Source of the DNA: CAWHOW01 sp963831005
GTDB taxonomy: Bacteria > Bacteroidota > Bacteroidia > Bacteroidales > CG2-30-32-10
Length of the DNA: 64,000 bases
Assembly (NCBI GenBank): GCA_963831005.1
Contig: CAWHOW010000042.1
Span: 1-64,000, forward strand
Direction: 5' to 3'
Part shown: positions 8,901 to 17,498 of the stretch, piece after piece
Layout of the letters: every line of letters begins with the position of its first letter
Numbering within the stretch: the stretch's first letter is position 1
The notes under the pieces: model-generated
Database searches by the model: none
What the model saw: the letters and a program-made list of their open reading frames with translations, nothing else
What the model was told of the DNA's origin: nothing
Program-made: the position numbers and the translations under genes

Positions 8901-9098
8901 GGTGGGTTCTAAAAATTTTGTTTTTTAAAATCCTAAGCACTAAACCCTAAATTCTAAATAATTTCAAAATTCAAATGAGAAAAGCACCAAACATTGAATT
9001 AGCAAAGGTTTTGAACATTAAAATTTGTTTATTTGATATTATTTAGAGTTTAGAAATTAGAAATTAGAATTTGTTTTTAAGAATTATTAGAAGTCCCC
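8901..9098 (+). mobile_element. MITE-like element R1, copy 2 (198 bp)
   Basis: Nearly identical to copy 3 at 62324-62521 (GGTGGGTTCTAAAAATT ... AAGAATTATTAGAAGTCCCC). Flanked by TATA at 8897-8900 and 9099-9102, a 4-bp target duplication. Inserted directly in front of the membrane-protein gene. Confidence 0.85.
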
Positions 9099-9172
9099 TA
9101 TATATATTATTAGTTGCCGGGTTTAATTGGCAAAATTACAAATTGCTTAATTAAAAAGGATCAGGAAATTAA

Positions 9173-10117
9173 TTAATGAGAAGTAACAAAATTACCAAAT
9201 GAATTAGGGCTGTTACCAACGTCGATTGTAGAATTAACATGGTTTGTAAGGCCGCTTATAACACTAACCGAGTTGGTTTCGGAGTTTGTTACAAATACCT
9301 TGCTCCCATCCGAATTTACAGATATTCCAACCGGATAAGTGCCTACATCAACATTTACTAAAAGAGTATTTGTTTTGGCATTAATAACACTTACGGTATT
9401 TGCCAGTTCGTTTGCAACATATATCTTGTTACCGTCGGGACTCACTGATAATCCAACCGGGTCATCGCCAACAGTTATAGTAGCTATAATTGCATTTGTG
9501 GCGCTGTTAATAACAGTAACAACCCCATTCAATTCGCTGGTAACATACACCTTGCTGCCATCGTGGCTTACCGATACGCCAACAGGATAAGAACTTATTG
9601 TTATAGTTGCAGTAATACTATTTGTGGCGCTGCTTATAACACTTATGGTATTTGCTTCCCAGTTTGCAACATATATCTTGCTTCCATCAGGACTAACCGC
9701 CAGTCCTTTTGGATTAGCGCCAACTGTAATTGTATTTGCAACTATATTAGTGATACTGTTTATAATACTTATTGTATTATCATACGAATTGGCAACATAC
9801 ACTTTTTTCCCGTCGGGGCTAACAGCAATTCCATAAGGGTGGCTGCCAACTTTAATGGTCGAAACAACAGTATTTGTTGCTGTATTAATAACACTAATGG
9901 AATTCGAACTGCTGTTGGCAACATAAGCCTTGCTTCCGTCGGAGCTAACAGAAATACTTTTGGGATTCAGTCCCACCGGAATGGTAGCCGAAATATTGTT
10001 GGTTTCAATATTAATTACAGATACAGTGCCATCAGCTCTGTTCGTAATATAGGCCGACTGTGCCTTTACGCTAAAGCCAATAAATGCGAGTATTGAAATA
10101 ATATATATCTTTTTCAT
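9173..10117 (-). CDS. Secreted YVTN-type beta-propeller protein
   Basis: About 314 residues from ATG 10117 with a signal peptide (MKKIYIISILAFIGFSVKAQ). The whole mature part is seven or so ~42-residue repeats of the pattern VSPDGSKVYVANS...NTVSVINTATNTV...TIxVGxxPxG, the 40-residue YVTN beta-propeller repeat of YncE and surface-layer proteins. Such propellers usually bind ligands or proteins outside the cytoplasm; there is no catalytic motif. No T9SS tail, so export is probably to the periplasm or cell surface by Sec. A good promoter lies just upstream. Repeats are very uniform, favouring copy-number change by recombination. Confidence 0.88.
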   Translation of the reverse strand: MKKIYIISILAFIGFSVKAQSAYITNRADGTVSVINIETNNISATIPVGLNPKSISVSSDGSKAYVANSSSNSISVINTATNTVVSTIKVGSHPYGIAVSPDGKKVYVANSYDNTISIINSITNIVANTITVGANPKGLAVSPDGSKIYVANWEANTISVISSATNSITATITISSYPVGVSVSHDGSKVYVTSELNGVVTVINSATNAIIATITVGDDPVGLSVSPDGNKIYVANELANTVSVINAKTNTLLVNVDVGTYPVGISVNSDGSKVFVTNSETNSVSVISGLTNHVNSTIDVGNSPNSFGNFVTSH

Positions 10118-10138
10118 TTTCACCTTTAATAAGGAGTA

Positions 10139-10168
10139 CAAATATACTATAAATTTATTTTCTAACAA
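10139..10168 (-). promoter_or_regulatory. Bacteroidota promoter for the YVTN protein
   Basis: On the minus strand TTG (10166-10168), exactly 19 nt, then TATATTTG (10139-10146): an exact match to the phylum's consensus. The transcript would begin about 15 nt before ATG 10117. Confidence 0.75.
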
Positions 10169-10245
10169 ATAATCTTTTCATTTCTTCCAGTTGACATAAG
10201 TTACTGACTAAATATTTTAATCATTTAGGTTCTATTTTATAGCAG

Positions 10246-10911
10246 TTAATTATAAGTCATCAGAAATAATAGTCCCCAAATGCTACAAGCGGCTCCCCAG
10301 CTAACCCATATTCTTGTTATTTTTATTTTTCTTGCCTTTAATGTGTAGCCTGCATAATATTCATTGTTATGTAAAAGTTCCTTGTCAGGACAAATTAAAG
10401 ACTTTCCATGAGGTGTTGTAAGTGAGCATGCAAAAGCAGGAATTAATCCTCCAATCGGTGAAGCTACCATGCTTACCAAAAATGTTGAAGATGCTGCATT
10501 CAAATACCCCTTATAATAAATAGATGCATCCTTTTGTCCCTGGCGGAATAAATCCTCATCGTTAAGAGTGGAAAGTTTAGCAGTATTCTCATTATTTATT
10601 GGAGTTGAAGCTTTAGCTTTATTTTCATCAGCATTGTTTATAGTCGCTGTAGAATCAGTTTTATCAGGTTCTTCAATAAACACATCTTTCGAGCCGTTTA
10701 CATAAAGTATCATGTCTATTTCCGCTTTGGATATAGTATATATAGGGCCATCCGGGTTCTCAAATTTCTTGTATTTTACATCATTCCCGCTAACATCAAT
10801 AACTTTTGCCTGTATCCTTTCGCCACTGTCTTTTAAAATAATCACATCCTGGCTAAACACACGCAAAGCAGCAATTAGCAATATAACAAAAACAGCAATT
10901 ATTTTCCTCAT
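10246..10911 (-). CDS. Secreted/anchored protein with N-terminal beta domain and two C-terminal helices
   Basis: About 221 residues from ATG 10911 (MRKIIAVFVILLIAALRVFS signal). Next comes a small beta-rich region of the type DVIILKDSGERIQAKVIDVS, seen in many Bacteroidota envelope proteins, then a Thr/Asn-rich linker (residues about 80-125) and hydrophobic segments at about 140-165 and 198-221. Proteins at 14569-15327 and 20618-21208 share the same order (signal, 'ILxxGxxIxxKV'-like domain, two helices), suggesting one architecture with different sequences. Role unknown. The R2 hairpin lies just upstream. Confidence 0.65.
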   Translation of the reverse strand: MRKIIAVFVILLIAALRVFSQDVIILKDSGERIQAKVIDVSGNDVKYKKFENPDGPIYTISKAEIDMILYVNGSKDVFIEEPDKTDSTATINNADENKAKASTPINNENTAKLSTLNDEDLFRQGQKDASIYYKGYLNAASSTFLVSMVASPIGGLIPAFACSLTTPHGKSLICPDKELLHNNEYYAGYTLKARKIKITRIWVSWGAACSIWGLLFLMTYN

Positions 10912-10934
10912 AAATATCTTAAATGCGGTTAATT

Positions 10935-11078
10935 GACTTCTTCGGAAAATCATTTTTATCGTCATTGCGAGAAGTCCGCCACTGCGGACTACGAGGCAAT
11001 CTTATTCATATAGTTAGATTGCTTCTCCGCCAGCCGGCGGAGAAGCAATGACGCATCTATTTTTCCGAAGAACTCTAA
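10935..11078 (-). repeat. Hairpin element R2, copy 2 (opposite orientation)
   Basis: Starts GACTTCTTCGGAAAATCATT and ends TTTTCCGAAGAACTCTAAT, i.e. the ends of copy 1 swapped and complemented. The interior has CGTCATTGCG and GCAATGACG plus a central GC-rich palindrome (CTCCGCCAGCCGGCGGAG). About 144 bp, shorter than copy 1. Confidence 0.7.
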
Positions 11079-11210
11079 TAAAAAACCTTTATTCAACAAA
11101 AATACAATAATCCAACCCTTGTTTGTATCCCCAAAATTATTTATTATTCCAATATCTTTTGAAGATAAATCAAAAAAGATATCAGCTTTCTGACGATAAT
11201 ATTATTTAAG

Positions 11211-11218
11211 TATCTTTG
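11211..11218 (+). promoter_or_regulatory. -7 element TATCTTTG upstream of the DUF2061 gene
   Basis: TATCTTTG fits TAnnTTTG and lies 20 nt before ATG 11238. The -33 region is only a weak TTTCTG at 11187-11192. Confidence 0.45.
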
Positions 11219-11237
11219 CTACAAAATTAGTAGGATA

Positions 11238-11678
11238 ATGATGAAAGACTCCAATCTTCGAAGTCTTGTTAAAGGTGTTAGCTGGCGCGTTGTTGGCACT
11301 ATTGATACGTTTGTTTTAGCTTATATTTATTTTGGTGATATTAAAATTGCAGCTCCTATTGCTGCTACCGAAGTATTAACAAAAATTTTCCTTTATTATC
11401 TTCACGAACGTATCTGGAACATCATTCCCTGGGGCCGTAGTTCAAGGAGGCCTGCACATTTAAGAAGTTTATTAAAAGGGATTAGCTGGCGCTTTTTTGG
11501 TTCAATTGACACCACTCTGATCAGTTATCTCTATTCCGGTAATCCATGGAATTCATTAAAAGTAGGAGGATCAGAAGTGCTTACCAAAATAGGCTTGTTC
11601 TATCTTCATGAAAGATTGTGGGCACAAATAAAGTGGGGACGGATATTTACTGTTGTGCAGAAAGAAATAGCAAACTAA
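11238..11678 (+). CDS. Membrane protein with two tandem DUF2061 domains
   Basis: 146 residues made of two similar halves of about 70 residues: LVKGVSWRVVGTIDTFVLAY...ATEVLTKIFLYYLHERIW and LLKGISWRFFGSIDTTLISY...GSEVLTKIGLFYLHERLW. These are the hallmarks of DUF2061, a short predicted membrane domain whose biochemical role is unknown to me. The duplication within one chain is clear by eye. The gene is convergent with the ArsR-type regulator and their stop codons overlap (11675-11678). A -7 element lies 20 nt upstream. Confidence 0.85.
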   Translation: MMKDSNLRSLVKGVSWRVVGTIDTFVLAYIYFGDIKIAAPIAATEVLTKIFLYYLHERIWNIIPWGRSSRRPAHLRSLLKGISWRFFGSIDTTLISYLYSGNPWNSLKVGGSEVLTKIGLFYLHERLWAQIKWGRIFTVVQKEIAN

Positions 11679-11971
11679 TAATTGCTTTTATCAATAAACT
11701 CCAGAGTTTTCAGAATATTATCATAATGCAGTGAATAGAATATCTGCTTGCCGTCCTTAGTAGAAATCAATATATCCTTGCTCTTCAAAATAGCTAAATG
11801 ATGAGATGCCGTTGGCTGTTCAATTTTAAGAGTTGTACTGATATCAGTAACATTCATTGAAACATTGTCTTCTAATAACGAGATGATAGCAATCCTTAAT
11901 GGATGAGCAATAGCTCTTAGCCTGTCGGCTGCTTTCATTAGTTTTTTAGCATCAATTTCCATGGTGACCAT
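11675..11971 (-). CDS. ArsR-family winged-helix transcriptional regulator
   Basis: 98 residues, the usual size for ArsR/SmtB regulators. Visible parts: LRAIAHPLRIAIISLLEDN (helix entry), a helix-turn-helix around ISTTLKIEQPTASHHLAILK with recognition helix TASHHLAIL, and the wing KSKDILISTKDGKQIFYSLH. No CxC metal-binding motif is seen in the recognition helix, so the signal is not obviously a metal. Starts at 11971 or at ATG 11962 (MEIDAKKLMKAADRLRAIAH). It overlaps the 3' end of the convergent DUF2061 gene. Target unknown. Confidence 0.88.
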   Translation of the reverse strand: MVTMEIDAKKLMKAADRLRAIAHPLRIAIISLLEDNVSMNVTDISTTLKIEQPTASHHLAILKSKDILISTKDGKQIFYSLHYDNILKTLEFIDKSNY

Positions 11972-12045
11972 AAATAAAGTTTTACAAACTGAACGGCTAA
12001 GATATACAAATTTTAATATATGAATACAAATATATCAGATATATT

Positions 12046-12321
12046 TTATTTTTTTTGAATTTTCTCTGCTTTTAACTTGTCTTCATAATCAAAAAACACC
12101 TTCATTCTGTTGTAGAACTTCAGTTTCAGGTAATCGAACATGGAATTAATAGTGTTATGACGGGGAATAATATTTTGGGAGATTTCTTTATCTAAATTAA
12201 ATTCTATAGTTTTTCCTGTTAAAGTTGCTTTACTGTTTATTTTCAAAACTTCCTTGTTGCGTAATGTGTTTTTCTTAAAATTATCAGGAGTTTGTGCTTT
12301 GGGACTGTATATTTCCATCAA
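12046..12321 (-). CDS. Small hypothetical protein
   Basis: 91 residues, Lys/Asn-rich (KINSKATLTGKTIEFNLDKE, KVFFDYEDKLKAEKIQKK), no signal peptide or membrane segment, no recognised domain. It lies alone in an AT-rich stretch, so the frame could be real or chance; the strongly hydrophilic, non-repetitive composition favours a gene. The spacer that follows (12322-12562) has repeated CTTAATTA words at irregular 12-31 bp spacing. Confidence 0.4.
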   Translation of the reverse strand: MMEIYSPKAQTPDNFKKNTLRNKEVLKINSKATLTGKTIEFNLDKEISQNIIPRHNTINSMFDYLKLKFYNRMKVFFDYEDKLKAEKIQKK

Positions 12322-12562
12322 AAGTATTTATTAAGCAAGCTTAATTAATTATTTATATCTAATGCTAAGCAAAAGTTATTAACAGGGCAAAAATATAGTA
12401 ATATTATATTGTAATCAAGCTATTTAAGTGAAATATTATTGTTTAATTTCCTGCTTAAACGACTTAATTAGTAAAACAAAACTTACTTAATTATCATAAA
12501 TTTTCACTTAATTATTTGCTTAATTAATTATCATCATTTACCTTTACGGCTTAATTTTAAAA

Positions 12563-13723
12563 ATGAGTACTTTTTCATTTATAGATAACCCTGTATTGTA
12601 TGTATTGAATAATGTGCATACAATTTTGCCCGGAATTGAGAAAGTAATAGCAGTTTATTATTGTAATGACGATTCGCTGGTTAAGGCGAAATGCGCTGTG
12701 AATATTTCGCAGGAAAGCAAAATAGAGGAATTGCTTATTGAGGATAATCTGGGAGCTATTGAAAAGATCAGGAAGACCAATTCGTTTTTCAGTTGGGGTA
12801 AGAAAGAAGACACACCATTCGAAATACGCACCAGGAAGAAACATGTACAAATGGATGTGTTCCACGAACTGGAGAACATTGTTCTTACCATTGGCTATTT
12901 GAACGAGAATGACAAGAAGCATGACCTGTTCTTTATCTACTTTAACCAGGACATGAGCAACTTTGGCTTGTCGGGAAACAATAATCTCCTTACAACTGAG
13001 AACAAACAAATTGTGGGCTTTGTGCTGTATAACAGCATTAAAACGATAATAGCGAAAGCCAAAAAGGATATTTCGGTGCTTTCAGCATTCAACGATAATA
13101 CCAAATCGCTGGTTAAACGCTATGCACAGGTAAAGGAAGAACTTGCCAAATCAAAGAACAATTATGGCCTTAGCATTGCCGATCTTTGTAAGACTTATGT
13201 AAAAGAGTTCAGCGAAAGCAACAAACGTTTTAATTACATTCTTTCGGATGATGCGCTTGATAAGATTAAAGCTTACCAGGGCGATATTACCGAACTGAAA
13301 CATATTATTCATAAAGCGCTGGCTTTTGTGAATAATTTATATTTCGACAGCAAAGAAACCGACATTTATATAACCGAAGAGTATATAAACTTTGAAGATA
13401 TTGGAGCAGGAACAGCCATCAGAAAGCACGAAGTGCAGCTTTACAACAGGTACTCAAAAACAATAATGCTTCTGGATAAACTGGAAGCTGCTGCCAGGGA
13501 TGTTGTAGCCAAAAACATGGACCTGACAGGCGCTAATGTTGGTAATGCCTGCTCCACCCCTATTTCGGCGCCCGCTATTTCGGATGCCATTAAAAAGCAC
13601 AGGAATAAAATTATAAGTCTGCTGAACAAATATCCCGACCGCTGGAAACTTATCCGCAACGATTTCAGGCCTGTAAAGAATGTGCTTTTTTTAAAGAATG
13701 ACCTGATTGAGAAATCGGCATAA
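12563..13723 (+). CDS. Cytoplasmic hypothetical protein, 386 residues
   Basis: No signal peptide or transmembrane segment. The N-terminal half is mixed alpha/beta; the middle is helical (VKRYAQVKEELAKSKNNYG, ADLCKTYVKEFSESNKRF). The last ~45 residues are Lys-rich (ISDAIKKHRNKIISLLNKYP, WKLIRNDFRPVKNVLFLK) and could bind nucleic acid, but I recognise no catalogued domain. It stands alone, preceded by a cluster of CTTAATTA words at 12465-12555, a possible degenerate relative of the 21-bp arrays. GC content is visibly higher than the flanking spacers, as expected for a real gene. Function unknown. Confidence 0.7.
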   Translation: MSTFSFIDNPVLYVLNNVHTILPGIEKVIAVYYCNDDSLVKAKCAVNISQESKIEELLIEDNLGAIEKIRKTNSFFSWGKKEDTPFEIRTRKKHVQMDVFHELENIVLTIGYLNENDKKHDLFFIYFNQDMSNFGLSGNNNLLTTENKQIVGFVLYNSIKTIIAKAKKDISVLSAFNDNTKSLVKRYAQVKEELAKSKNNYGLSIADLCKTYVKEFSESNKRFNYILSDDALDKIKAYQGDITELKHIIHKALAFVNNLYFDSKETDIYITEEYINFEDIGAGTAIRKHEVQLYNRYSKTIMLLDKLEAAARDVVAKNMDLTGANVGNACSTPISAPAISDAIKKHRNKIISLLNKYPDRWKLIRNDFRPVKNVLFLKNDLIEKSA

Positions 13724-13863
13724 CTTAAAATACTATTGATGCTCAAATAAAGTTCTATTTGAAATTTTCTTTGTGAAACTTAGAGTTTCTTGGTGAACCT
13801 TTGTGTATAGCTATTCCACAAAGCTACTCAAAGGTGCCACAAAGTCGCACTAAGATTTATTGC

Positions 13864-14388
13864 CTATTTCTCATCTACCTTGTCGTTATCCCACCAAAGA
13901 TCCATGTTATCCATATCAACTCCTGAATCTTCCATGTATTCGCGCTCGTCGTCAATTACCGACATGCGGCTTGGGTAATAGGCCAGTTCGTTCATACCGC
14001 CTTTGTTAAAGAGCACCGCGAAGGAGTTCTTGCTTATTCGGAAACATCGCTGGTACTTAATTTCGGGATATTTAAAGCTAAATACCATATACGCACCATA
14101 AGGAATAGTATCAATTTTAACCTTTGGCATAGCTTTGCCATTACTTTTAAATAGTTGCATTTGCCTGGACTGTAAAGCAGCATACGTATGTTTGCTAAGC
14201 TGGAACCACTGCTCACCGGCATTAGCTGAACTGATTTTCTTGTACGACTGCACTACAGCATCGGGAACTGCTGAAGTATTGACAACTGTACATTCCTTCG
14301 ATTGTTTATTGGCCGATTTAGGTATTCCAAGAATGCTACAGGATGCAAACAGAACTGCTATTAAGGAAACTAGAATAAGGTTTTTCAT
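13864..14388 (-). CDS. Lipoprotein, unknown function
   Basis: 174 residues from ATG 14388, with a lipoprotein signal MKNLILVSLIAVLFASCSIL (lipobox FASC). The mature part has a mixed fold without recognisable motifs (GEQWFQLSKHTYAALQSRQM, YMVFSFKYPEIKYQRCFRIS) and an acidic tail. Positions 15 codons upstream are in frame but would precede the signal, so the inner Met is preferred. No operon partner. Membrane anchoring is inferred from the lipobox only. Confidence 0.65.
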   Translation of the reverse strand: MKNLILVSLIAVLFASCSILGIPKSANKQSKECTVVNTSAVPDAVVQSYKKISSANAGEQWFQLSKHTYAALQSRQMQLFKSNGKAMPKVKIDTIPYGAYMVFSFKYPEIKYQRCFRISKNSFAVLFNKGGMNELAYYPSRMSVIDDEREYMEDSGVDMDNMDLWWDNDKVDEK

Positions 14389-14568
14389 GCTTGGGTTTTG
14401 TATATGAAATAATTTCTGAATGAAAAACATCAAAATTAATGGAATTTATAATATACAAATGCTAAATGTTGATAATGGCTAAGAAAGTTGGGAGTTGAGA
14501 GTTTGGAGTGGGGAGTTTAATTAGTTATTTCAAGAAAAGGAAAGTGTTATTGTTATTGAATGCTTTTT

Positions 14569-15327
14569 CTATTTACTAACATAAACTTTCCATCCGTTAT
14601 CCATCCTATAATGTTTCGTGGTAGCCGCTTCAATTATTCCGGCAGGTACAGTAATTGCAAAATCAATAACCATTGCTACTGCTATTCCTAGCACATAACC
14701 TGTATCATCATTTATAATATCACCCTGTCTATCATATTTCGGTTGCCATGTTGCACTCCAGATATAACATACACCACCTAAAAAAGCAACAGAAGAAAGA
14801 CCTGCTACTAATATTGTACCACCCCTGTGCCTGCTTAAGCTTTCAATTTTATTAATATTGATAATATACCCTTTTACGAATATTGATGAATCTTTTATGC
14901 AATCAATTTTTCCTTTAATTTTTTTCTCATTATTATATAATTTTATTATAATTCTTTTACCTTCAATGAAAGTAATACTATTAGGCTTATCCTGGTTCTT
15001 TCTCAATTTTGTTTGCTCAACAACTAATTTATTCCCTGTAGGTAAAACAATTTCTGCACCACTAATAATAGTATCACTTTTCCCAGATAACAATAATTGT
15101 GGATAATTGTTTTTGTCAATTATGATATGCTTAACATAGGAAAGTAAAAGTGATTTATGCTCTAAGTTATCTTTTATTTTTCTATCAAATAATATATTAC
15201 CATTATTCACCAAAGTAACTTTGCATCTTATAGTGTCGCCTTTAACAGTGATTATTTTGTCATTGAAATTCTGTGAAAATATCAATGATGTTTTTAAAAT
15301 AAAAAAGATAATAAAGAGTTTTTTCAT
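14569..15327 (-). CDS. Envelope protein: signal peptide, beta domain, two C-terminal helices
   Basis: About 252 residues from ATG 15327 (MKKLFIIFFILKTSLIFSQN). An N-terminal beta region (KIITVKGDTIRCKVTLVNNG) recalls the 'GDTIxCKV' module common in Bacteroidota surface proteins. It continues to about residue 165, followed by hydrophobic helices near 172-192 (GGTILVAGLSSVAFLGGV) and 212-235 (GIAVAMVIDFAITVPAGI). Similar layout to 10246-10911 and 20618-21208. No enzymatic motif; function unknown. Confidence 0.65.
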   Translation of the reverse strand: MKKLFIIFFILKTSLIFSQNFNDKIITVKGDTIRCKVTLVNNGNILFDRKIKDNLEHKSLLLSYVKHIIIDKNNYPQLLLSGKSDTIISGAEIVLPTGNKLVVEQTKLRKNQDKPNSITFIEGKRIIIKLYNNEKKIKGKIDCIKDSSIFVKGYIININKIESLSRHRGGTILVAGLSSVAFLGGVCYIWSATWQPKYDRQGDIINDDTGYVLGIAVAMVIDFAITVPAGIIEAATTKHYRMDNGWKVYVSK

Positions 15328-15646
15328 ACGAACAAATATACTCATTCCACAATTTCCTTAAATTTATAATTTTGGGAATGGAGGAAAGATAAAAGTTTGT
15401 AAAGTAAATAACTTCTAAAGCTTAAAGTAATTAATAATGGAATCTGTGATGAATATTCAATGAGGCTTTACTCATATCGAACTTGTTCAAAGTTGAATTG
15501 AAAAAATCGCCTTAGATATTTGAATTTAGTGACGTTAATAAGATTTTTACTTTGATACATTTTATTAATCTAATTTATGAACTTAATTACATGATTTCCA
15601 GGAATAAGAATTACAATAAACAAGTTTAACTTTGAACAACTTCATC
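15328..15646. other. Intergenic, nothing recognised
   Basis: AT-rich spacer between two minus-strand genes. No promoter match, hairpin or tandem repeat that I can support. Confidence 0.5.
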
Positions 15647-16177
15647 TTAAAAAAGCTTTTCGGTATAAAAATTAGTTTTATATATTTTTATAAAATCTGA
15701 TAGATCAGTATAACTTCCTTTTAATGAATTTTTATCGTAATCAAGAAACATAAAATATTTTCTATAGGTACCATCTCTATTGCTTAAACAAGTAAAACGC
15801 ATAATCTTTGCTTTTAAACAATAGGAATTAATGTATAAAAAATCACCAGTGTTGTCTGTTTTGAAAACTATTCTTGCAGAATGAATAAACCCGTATCTCT
15901 TATTTATCCTCCTTTCAAGAATGTTTCTTTTATGTTCAGCATAAGGAGCGAAAACTTCCTTTATAGTATTAACATCCCAGCATGTCATCGGCATATCATT
16001 AATTCCATCACCAAAATAAAGAGAATCATTAATAAAGGCATACCAATTTCTGTTAAAATGCTTACATCCTTCTGATAACATATCTATTCTATACAGATGT
16101 AAAGAACAGGTAGTAGTATCCTGAGCATAAATAGTTCCATAGTATATAAAGAGAATTATTATTAATATTCTTTTCAT
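15647..16177 (-). CDS. Secreted hypothetical protein
   Basis: 176 residues with a signal peptide (MKRILIIILFIYYGTIYAQD). The mature part is Tyr/Asn/Cys-rich (five Cys), e.g. YRIDMLSEGCKHFNRNWYAF and FLYINSYCLKAKIMRFTCLS, suggesting an exported, possibly disulphide-containing protein. No domain recognised. AT content is as high as that of the surrounding spacer. Confidence 0.55.
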   Translation of the reverse strand: MKRILIIILFIYYGTIYAQDTTTCSLHLYRIDMLSEGCKHFNRNWYAFINDSLYFGDGINDMPMTCWDVNTIKEVFAPYAEHKRNILERRINKRYGFIHSARIVFKTDNTGDFLYINSYCLKAKIMRFTCLSNRDGTYRKYFMFLDYDKNSLKGSYTDLSDFIKIYKTNFYTEKLF

Positions 16178-16711
16178 ATTTTTTATGTTATTACATTACA
16201 ACTATTGAGTGAAATAATACAATTCTTTTCACCAACAAATATACTCATTTCCCAATTTCCACATCCTTCAAGTTCCAAGTCTCAATTTCCAAGCCCCAAG
16301 TCCCAAATTGTAAATCTAAAATCGTAAATCTGAAATCCCACTTCTTAAATCTCACTTCTTAATTCTGAATTTACTTCCCTGCCTCCTGCTGCTGCCTACT
16401 GCTTACTTCTTTTAATTTAATAATTCCCCCAAATTTCAACTTCTAAAAAAAATGTCCAACTTATTGTTAGTGTAGTTAAAATATTTATATTTACATCATC
16501 AAAATTATACTGAAGGAAAACGAAAATGCAAAAATAAAACGACAAAAAAGTGATAGGGAGAATGGGTGAAACGGGGAATTATCGCCCATTCGCCGATTTC
16601 CCGGCTCCCCAATTCGTTTGAACATTCTTTGCTAACCTTATTTCTTTCAATAAATAATAAACATAATTAACACTGAACCTTAAACATTATAAACCTTAAA
16701 CTCTTTTAGTC
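16178..16711. other. Low-complexity intergenic region
   Basis: Degenerate short-period repeats: TTCCAAGTCTCAATTTCCAA / CCCAAGTCCCAAATTG, then TAAATCTGAAATC words and CTGCCTCCTGCTGCTGCC. At 16554-16610 a GC-richer nested inverted repeat (GGGAG...CTCCC enclosing GAATGGGTG...CGCCCATTC) could fold as a hairpin. No gene seen. Confidence 0.5.
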
Positions 16712-17476
16712 ATGGCCCTTAAAAACATGCAATCCATCGGGATAAAAGAATTATCAGTTAAAGATAAAGTCAGCAAAGTTATTAAAGACTCTCTGGGGCT
16801 TTCAACTTCTGGTGTTACCGAAATGAGCGACTGCACCACCACGGATACTATGGTTCATAACGAAGCAAATTTACTGCTAACCATGTCGGCAGGCTCAGAG
16901 CGTAAACCTCAATTCTATACAAACGCCGAGGTAACCGGCCAGAAGAACATTACGGTGAAGCTATATAACAAGGTAATCCGCTTCATGAAAGGCGCTGCCA
17001 ACGATAAGGCTACCCAAACAGGCGACATTAATGATGGAATTGCGCTGGTTTTGAGTTGCGGCGCTCATTTATCAAAGAAAGTTACCAGTGAACAGCCCGA
17101 TTTCGGGGTAACAGGCTCAGGAGAAAACTGGGTTAAGATTCATGTCCGCAAGATTGTTGAAGGAGCCGAAGGACATATTTTCAAATGCGCCATTGTTTCT
17201 GAAAAAGGTGACGTACCTGCTGATACAGACTGTAAATATTTATTCTCTTTGGAAGGAACTATTGAAATTCACAACATGCCTAGCGGGAAAATACTGGCTA
17301 TTAATCATGCAAGCATACTGCCTGTTAGCCATACCAAGCCTAAATCGGAGGATGACGCAGCAAAAATGAAAAAAGCCACTGTATTACCTTTGAGCGATGC
17401 AAAGCATCCGGTGTTTTACTTCAATTCTCCCGATCCTTATAACTGGAATGGCTGGATTTATGTGGTTATTCAGTAG
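16712..17476 (+). CDS. Orphan cytoplasmic protein next to a 21-bp array
   Basis: 254 residues, no signal peptide. The N-terminal ~100 residues are helical/Ser-Thr-rich. The C-terminal half is beta-rich (ENWVKIHVRKIVEGAEGHIF, LEGTIEIHNMPSGKILAINH, YNWNGWIYVVIQ) and resembles an Fn3-like fold as in 49550-50164, though identity is too low to claim family membership by eye. It ends 22 bp before the 36-unit array B. Codon use is GC-richer than the neighbours, as with the other array-linked orphan genes. Function unknown. Confidence 0.65.
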   Translation: MALKNMQSIGIKELSVKDKVSKVIKDSLGLSTSGVTEMSDCTTTDTMVHNEANLLLTMSAGSERKPQFYTNAEVTGQKNITVKLYNKVIRFMKGAANDKATQTGDINDGIALVLSCGAHLSKKVTSEQPDFGVTGSGENWVKIHVRKIVEGAEGHIFKCAIVSEKGDVPADTDCKYLFSLEGTIEIHNMPSGKILAINHASILPVSHTKPKSEDDAAKMKKATVLPLSDAKHPVFYFNSPDPYNWNGWIYVVIQ

Positions 17477-17498
17477 GGAGTTATGAGTAATGAGTTGG

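Noticed and set aside
9339..10096. Three plus-strand frames opposite the YVTN gene
   Set aside because: Antisense shadows of the repeated beta-propeller coding sequence.
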